A DNA stretch of 64,000 bases, taken from NCBI RefSeq assembly GCF_013927005.1, contig NZ_CP055930.1, positions 2,852,001 through 2,916,000 on the forward strand, written 5' to 3'. The translations under genes were made by a program, and so were the position numbers. Under the pieces are notes generated by a model. The model worked only from the letters and a program-made list of their open reading frames with translations. It was not told where the DNA came from and did no database searches. Shown here piece by piece: positions 59,242 to 64,000 of this stretch (positions are counted from its first letter, which is position 1; each line of letters opens with the position of its first letter). This stretch comes from Enterobacter sp. RHBSTW-00175 (GTDB taxonomy: Bacteria; Pseudomonadota; Gammaproteobacteria; Enterobacterales; Enterobacteriaceae).

Positions 59242-60311
59242 ACGTTCCCCCGGTTACGAATAATGATGCTAAGGAAGAACGGCACGCCAACCAGTGAGGT
59301 CACAATGCCTACAGGGATGATGACGCCGGGAACGATGTTCTTGGAAAATACTGACGCCAGAGAGAGCACCAGCGCGCCAATCAGCATACTGCCGGGCAGG
59401 TAAAACCGGTGATCTTCACCAAACATCATGCGCGAGATATGCGGTGCAACCAGGCCGATAAAACCGACAGGCCCCACGAAGGCTACTGTTAAGGCAGAGA
59501 TAATGCTGATGCGTAATAACGTTGCCATGCGCAACTTTTTCACGTTGATACCGAAGCTGACAGCGCGATCTTCACCCAGACGCAGGGCGGTAAGTTTCCA
59601 GGCATTTTTCAGCGACAACGGCACAATAATCACCAGCGCCACGCCGAGAATTGCGAGCTTATCCCAGGAGGCGCGGGCCAGGCTGCCCATCGTCCAGAAG
59701 ACCAGCCCTTGCAGGGTGTCTTCGCTGGCCACAAATTGCAGGATCGAAATCAGGGCGTTAAACGTAAACACCAGCGCGATGCCAAACAACACCACGCCGG
59801 AGGTCGCCACCCGCGTCCAGCGGCTGATGCCATCGAGAATAAAACAGGCAAGCAGCGCAAAGACAAAGGCATTGGCGGGAATAAACCACTTATCGGCAAT
59901 GCCCGGAATACCCAGACCCAGCACAATCGCCAGCGCGGCACCAAATGACGCGGCAGAAGAGACGCCAAGCGTAAACGGGCTGGCGAGTGGGTTATTCAGG
60001 ATGGTTTGCATTTCCGCCCCCGCAAGCCCGAGCGCCATGCCCACCGCGATAGCCATCAGGGCAAACGGCAGGCGAATGTCCCAGACGATGACGCGTGTGC
60101 CGGCATCGGCGGCGGCGGAATTGACCAGCGTGTGCCAGAGCGTAGAAACGGAGATGCCAGACGGCCCGATGGTGAAATCAAGGAGCAGCGAGCAAACAAT
60201 GAGGGCGAACAGAACGCCTGCCAGCGCGAAGCGTCTGACGAGAATTTTACGGTAATGTAACGCGACAGTAGTTTCGCCAGACTGATTGCTGGCGGTAAGG
60301 CTGGAATTCAT
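59238..60311 (-). CDS. FecCD-family permease of iron/siderophore system
   Basis: A 357-residue permease of the FecCD/BtuC family with about ten helices (LAGVLFALIVCSLLLDF, LMAIAVGMALGLAGAEMQ, and others). Family parts include NNPLASPFTLGVSSAASFGA and GPVGFIGLVAPHISR. One permease gene suggests a homodimer. It is the first gene of the operon, 180 bp before clc-type gene's end, with a Fur box in its upstream region. Confidence 0.9.
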   Translation of the reverse strand: MNSSLTASNQSGETTVALHYRKILVRRFALAGVLFALIVCSLLLDFTIGPSGISVSTLWHTLVNSAAADAGTRVIVWDIRLPFALMAIAVGMALGLAGAEMQTILNNPLASPFTLGVSSAASFGAALAIVLGLGIPGIADKWFIPANAFVFALLACFILDGISRWTRVATSGVVLFGIALVFTFNALISILQFVASEDTLQGLVFWTMGSLARASWDKLAILGVALVIIVPLSLKNAWKLTALRLGEDRAVSFGINVKKLRMATLLRISIISALTVAFVGPVGFIGLVAPHISRMMFGEDHRFYLPGSMLIGALVLSLASVFSKNIVPGVIIPVGIVTSLVGVPFFLSIIIRNRGNV

Positions 60312-60416
60312 CAGATAACCTTATGCAACACAACAGAATCGTTTTATCCCTCTAACGTTCCTTTCGGGTGCTGCCTGATATCCAATATCCGGGATCTGCC
60401 AGGCAACACTAATCGC

Positions 60417-60435
60417 AATGATAATGCTTATCAAT
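60417..60435 (-). promoter_or_regulatory. Fur box upstream of the ABC permease
   Basis: AATGATAATGCTTATCAAT is a close Fur-consensus match (GATAATGATAATCATTATC), about 105 bp before the permease start. It supports iron-repressed expression of the ABC operon. Confidence 0.78.
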
Positions 60436-60492
60436 TAAATGAAACGGTTATTCGAATTCCGTTTAATAATCGTTTCTTTTGTGATTAAAAAA

Positions 60493-61752
60493 TCAACCCT
60501 TTTGCCAGCGCTCAAGTTGCCTGCTGGTCATGTATGCGCCTGTTACACAGAGCGCGAGCGGAACTAAAAAACTATGATCCATCCGGGTAAACTCCATCAT
60601 TAGCGTAATGGCCGTTACGGGCATTTGCATGGAGGCAGACAGGAACCCTGCCGCGCCGGTCAGCGCAAAACCGGCCATATCACTGCCCGGAAACAGCCCG
60701 CCCAACACAATAAACAGCAGCGAACTGAGTAGGGCGCCAATCGTCAGGCCAGGCGTCAGTAACCCCCCTTCGGCACCGCCACGTAATACCGCCCAGATAA
60801 CAAATATTTTGATGCACACAATCGCCAGCGCCAGTTGCAGCGTAACGCTGCCATCGAGGGTTAACTGCGTCGGGCCTTTTCCGTTGCCGGGCAACTGCGG
60901 GAACCAGATTGATAATGCGCCCAGTGCAGCAAAGGCGACCAGGCTGAAAACGGGCATTTGCCAGTTACTGCGCACTTTGCTGCGCGCCCGCTGTGTGAGG
61001 CGGCGGAAAAGAAAGGCCGCAGCCCCCATGACCGGGCCGGACAGTGCGCCCCAGAAAACCAGCGAGGTCGCGGCAAGTTCAGTGGTGAAGCGATACTGAT
61101 GTTCATCGCCAAGCCCAAGGGTGGCAATCCAGGCCGCCAGGGCTGATGTGACTAATGCCGCGATCGCGGTGTCCCAGCTAAAGTTCACCAGCAGGACTTC
61201 AAGGGTAAATACGGCGCCCGCCAGCGGGACATTGTACACCGCTGCAAGCCCGGCTCCGGCACCGCAGGCAATCATCAGCTGAATATCGGTGGCGGTGAGA
61301 CGCAGATAACGTGCCACGCCGCCCGCAAAGAGTGAACCCACTTCGCGTGGCGCAACTTCTCGTCCAAGCGGGGAGCCCATCGCTACGGTGATGATTTGCA
61401 GCAGGGCGTGAATTAAGGTGGTGATGCCAGGCATGGGTTTACCGGGATCTTTTACCGCGGCACTGATGCTCACACGTTTTTGGCCATAGCGACCAAGCAA
61501 CCACCACCCGCACCCGGCAACAATGCCTGCGCTCAGAATTACAATAAACCGGCGGCGGGCGCTGGCATCGGTCACGCCCTGTAAAAAGGTCTGTGGGCCA
61601 GTCAGGCTGTCGCGGCTGTAGCCGTAGGCCAGGTGTTGAATTTCGTGAAGCAGCAGAGCGAGCAGCATCCCGCCAAGACCTGCCAGGACGCCAGTGAGAA
61701 CAAGAGCGGTCCAGCGTTGCAGCCAGTAAGTTCGGGTTGGAAGGGTTGTCAT
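60493..61752 (-). CDS. ClC-family chloride/ion transport protein
   Basis: A 419-residue membrane protein of the ClC family. The gating-glutamate loop is GREVAPRE (130-137), where canonical ClC has GREGP; glutamate 132 is kept. The region of the GSGIP motif reads DPGKPMPG. The position of the internal proton glutamate of ClcA (E203) appears to be valine (FTLEV, 182-186). PGNGKGP and GGAEGGLLTPG (325-335) mark the second half. It may be a channel rather than a Cl-/H+ exchanger; this is inference. Not ClcA or ClcB by position. Confidence 0.8.
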   Translation of the reverse strand: MTTLPTRTYWLQRWTALVLTGVLAGLGGMLLALLLHEIQHLAYGYSRDSLTGPQTFLQGVTDASARRRFIVILSAGIVAGCGWWLLGRYGQKRVSISAAVKDPGKPMPGITTLIHALLQIITVAMGSPLGREVAPREVGSLFAGGVARYLRLTATDIQLMIACGAGAGLAAVYNVPLAGAVFTLEVLLVNFSWDTAIAALVTSALAAWIATLGLGDEHQYRFTTELAATSLVFWGALSGPVMGAAAFLFRRLTQRARSKVRSNWQMPVFSLVAFAALGALSIWFPQLPGNGKGPTQLTLDGSVTLQLALAIVCIKIFVIWAVLRGGAEGGLLTPGLTIGALLSSLLFIVLGGLFPGSDMAGFALTGAAGFLSASMQMPVTAITLMMEFTRMDHSFLVPLALCVTGAYMTSRQLERWQKG

Positions 61753-61862
61753 GATGCGTTGTCTTTATGAAAGGCGGTAAGCCCATCATTTCACAACGTA
61801 CTTTAACGGAAAATCAATCGGAGCGGGGATTTCGTGCCCGCAGGGCGGGCACGAAAGGGGGA

Positions 61863-62429
61863 TCAGTGTTTTTCACCAATCGGCAGAACGGTACGACCAA
61901 ACTGTTCGTTCAGTACTTCGCCCATTGCCAGGTAGATAGCGCTTGCGCCACACACCAGGCCAATCCAGCCAGCAACGTGAACGATGCCTTCGTTGTCCAC
62001 CAGGTGACCAATCGCCAGCAGGGCGAACAGCACGGTCAGGCTCAGGAAGACGAACTGGAGCGCGCGGTTAGCCTTCAGGGTGCCGAAGAACATGAACAGG
62101 GTGAAGACGCCCCACAGGCCCAGATAGACGCCCAGGAAGTGTGCGTTAGCGGCATCTGCCAGGCCCATTTTAGGCATCAGCAGAATGGCGACCAGGGTCA
62201 GCCAGAAAGAACCGTAAGAGGTAAAGGCGGTTAAACCGAAGGTATTGCCTTTTTTATATTCCAGCAGGCCCGCGAAGATTTGTGCGATACCGCCGTAGAA
62301 AATGCCCATCGCCAGGATAATGCCATCCATCGGGAACATCCCGATGTTGTGCAGGTTCAGCAGGATGGTGGTCATGCCAAAACCCATCAGGCCCAGCGGA
62401 GCCGGATTAGCCAACTTAGTGTTGCCCAT
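61863..62429 (-). CDS. satP: SatP, acetate/succinate:H+ symporter
   Basis: A 188-residue membrane protein of the AceTr/GPR1-FUN34-YaaH family (E. coli 188). The signature NPAPLGLMGFGMTTILLN (about 8-25) is intact, and six hydrophobic helices are visible. In E. coli it lies between mog and yaaW; here the accessory genes precede it and yaaW and yaaI are absent, so dnaK follows directly. Confidence 0.95.
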   Translation of the reverse strand: MGNTKLANPAPLGLMGFGMTTILLNLHNIGMFPMDGIILAMGIFYGGIAQIFAGLLEYKKGNTFGLTAFTSYGSFWLTLVAILLMPKMGLADAANAHFLGVYLGLWGVFTLFMFFGTLKANRALQFVFLSLTVLFALLAIGHLVDNEGIVHVAGWIGLVCGASAIYLAMGEVLNEQFGRTVLPIGEKH

Positions 62430-62571
62430 AAGTCCTCAAAAAAATCATCATTAATATGGTGAAATGGTTAAACCCGCGTCAATTCTCCCAGACGGGGCGC
62501 GGCATCATAATGGGCGCAATCGATGCCGTCTATGATCTAATCAGGGTGAAATTAAAAATTTTTTTATCCTT

Positions 62572-62603
62572 CCCCCTTGATGGATGCCGTTGCGACCCCA
62601 TCT
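62572..62603 (+). promoter_or_regulatory. Sigma-32 (heat-shock) promoter of dnaK
   Basis: CCCCCTTGATG (-35) and CCCCAT (-10) are separated by about 14-15 bp, matching the E. coli dnaKp1 heat-shock promoter. It lies about 125 bp before the dnaK start; the leader carries GTGGAGACG before the ATG. The rest of the 296-bp satP-dnaK gap is AT-rich, with no other named site. Confidence 0.9.
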
Positions 62604-62725
62604 TGTAAGCAACCGCAGTGTGTGGACCTGAAAAAAATCAAATCTGGGCAGTTGAAAAAGCACGTTCTGCCCTTATTACAGGTACACAACCACATGTTGA
62701 CTGAATTTTTAGTGGAGACGTTTAG

Positions 62726-64000
62726 ATGGGTAAAATTATTGGTATCGACCTGGGTACTACCAACTCTTGTGTAGCGATTATGGATGGCACTACTGCACGC
62801 GTGCTGGAGAACGCCGAGGGCGATCGCACCACGCCTTCTATTATTGCTTATACCCAGGATGGTGAAACTCTGGTTGGTCAGCCGGCTAAACGTCAGGCAG
62901 TGACAAACCCGCAAAACACCCTGTTTGCGATTAAACGCCTGATTGGCCGCCGCTTCCAGGACGAAGAAGTACAGCGTGATGAAGCCATCATGCCGTACAA
63001 AATCATCGGTGCTGACAACGGTGATGCATGGATTGATGTTAAAGGTCAGAAAATGGCACCACCGCAGATCTCTGCTGAAGTGCTGAAAAAAATGAAGAAA
63101 ACCGCGGAAGATTACCTGGGTGAGCCGGTAACTGAAGCTGTTATTACCGTTCCTGCATACTTCAACGATGCTCAGCGTCAGGCAACCAAAGATGCTGGCC
63201 GTATCGCAGGTCTGGAAGTAAAACGTATCATCAACGAACCAACCGCAGCGGCACTGGCCTACGGTCTGGATAAAGAAGTTGGCAACCGTACTATCGCGGT
63301 TTACGACCTGGGTGGTGGTACCTTCGATATCTCTATTATCGAAATCGACGAAGTTGACGGCGAAAAAACCTTTGAAGTTCTGGCAACCAATGGTGATACC
63401 CACCTGGGTGGTGAAGACTTCGATAGCCGTATGATCAACTACCTCGTTGACGAGTTTAAGAAAGATCAGGGTATTGACCTGCGTAACGATCCGCTGGCAA
63501 TGCAGCGCCTGAAAGAAGCCGCTGAGAAAGCGAAGATTGAACTCTCTTCCGCTCAGCAGACCGACGTAAACCTGCCGTACATCACTGCAGATGCGTCAGG
63601 TCCAAAACACATGAACATCAAAGTGACCCGTGCGAAACTGGAAAGCCTGGTAGAAGACCTGGTGAACCGTTCTATCGAGCCACTGAAAGTTGCACTGCAA
63701 GATGCTGGCCTGTCTGTGTCCGACATCCAGGACGTTATCCTGGTAGGTGGTCAGACGCGTATGCCAATGGTTCAGAAGAAAGTGGCTGAGTTCTTTGGTA
63801 AAGAGCCACGTAAAGACGTTAACCCGGACGAAGCTGTTGCTATCGGTGCAGCGGTTCAGGGCGGCGTGCTGACCGGTGAAGTTAAAGACGTACTGCTGCT
63901 GGACGTTACCCCGCTGTCTCTGGGTATCGAAACCATGGGCGGTGTGATGACTGCGCTCATCAACAAAAACACCACCATCCCAACGAAACACAGCCAGGTG
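62726..64000 (+). CDS. dnaK: DnaK chaperone, Hsp70 (partial, 5' part)
   Basis: The first 425 codons of Hsp70; the rest is beyond the window. The ATPase domain shows [20 protein letters not shown] (1-20), [44 protein letters not shown] and [12 protein letters not shown]. The substrate-binding domain begins at about 390 ([19 protein letters not shown]). The heat-shock promoter precedes it. Long reverse-strand ORFs here are codon-bias shadows. Confidence 0.98.
   Translation, partial: MGKIIGIDLGTTNSCVAIMDGTTARVLENAEGDRTTPSIIAYTQDGETLVGQPAKRQAVTNPQNTLFAIKRLIGRRFQDEEVQRDEAIMPYKIIGADNGDAWIDVKGQKMAPPQISAEVLKKMKKTAEDYLGEPVTEAVITVPAYFNDAQRQATKDAGRIAGLEVKRIINEPTAAALAYGLDKEVGNRTIAVYDLGGGTFDISIIEIDEVDGEKTFEVLATNGDTHLGGEDFDSRMINYLVDEFKKDQGIDLRNDPLAMQRLKEAAEKAKIELSSAQQTDVNLPYITADASGPKHMNIKVTRAKLESLVEDLVNRSIEPLKVALQDAGLSVSDIQDVILVGGQTRMPMVQKKVAEFFGKEPRKDVNPDEAVAIGAAVQGGVLTGEVKDVLLLDVTPLSLGIETMGGVMTALINKNTTIPTKHSQV

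Noticed and set aside
62564..63403. 279-codon ORF antisense to the dnaK start
   Set aside because: Antisense to the most conserved part of dnaK, and would cross the heat-shock promoter.

Overview
The window is chromosomal DNA from a gammaproteobacterium of the Enterobacterales, most like Enterobacter or a close relative such as Leclercia or Lelliottia. Nearly every gene matches the E. coli K-12 order on both sides of the thr operon (min 99-100 and min 0), in the same order and orientation. That genus call rests on recognised proteins, gene order and repeat style, not on a database search.

Layout: 1-3.4 kb holds yjjB (cut by the window edge), yjjP, the LuxR-type pair yjjQ-bglJ and a YbaK-like deacylase gene. 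3.5-6.9 kb is accessory: an orphan cellobiose-type PTS IIC gene with a tiny IIB-like ORF before it, then a non-coding segment bounded by inverted repeats and interrupted by an IS481-family element. 6.9-9.9 kb holds fhuF, a membrane diguanylate cyclase gene, yjjZ and three tandem tRNA-Leu(CAG) genes. 9.9-24.3 kb is core: rsmC, holD-rimI-yjjG, prfC, osmY, ytjA, yjjUV, the glycyl-radical pair yjjI-yjjW and the deoCABD operon. 24.3-29.9 kb carries lplA, smp, serB-radA and nadR. 30-33.3 kb is accessory: an alcohol dehydrogenase-like gene, a divergent LysR regulator and a second, inverted IS481-family copy. 33.4-51.1 kb is core again: ettA, slt, trpR, yjjX, gpmB, rob, creABCD, arcA, yjjY, yjtD and thrLABC. 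51.3-55.9 kb has yaaX, yaaA, yaaJ, talB and mog. 56.0-61.8 kb is an accessory island between mog and satP: an MFS symporter, a Fur-box-preceded iron/siderophore ABC system and an unusual ClC-family gene. The window ends with satP and the first part of dnaK.

Regulation can be read in many places: Fur boxes before fhuF, yjjZ and the ABC system; two DeoR operators 603 bp apart, with CRP sites 53 bp apart at deoP2; the trpR operator; a cre-tag before creD; an FNR box in the arcA leader; the thr attenuator; and a sigma-32 promoter before dnaK.

I found no CRISPR array, prophage, toxin-antitoxin pair or defence system. The least ordinary observations are: both IS481-family copies sit in the loop of the same intergenic hairpin repeat; the PTS IIC gene and ettA share a 60-bp terminator-plus-hairpin 3' flank; the IIB-like ORF; the segment bounded by inverted repeats; and the ClC protein with altered gating motifs.
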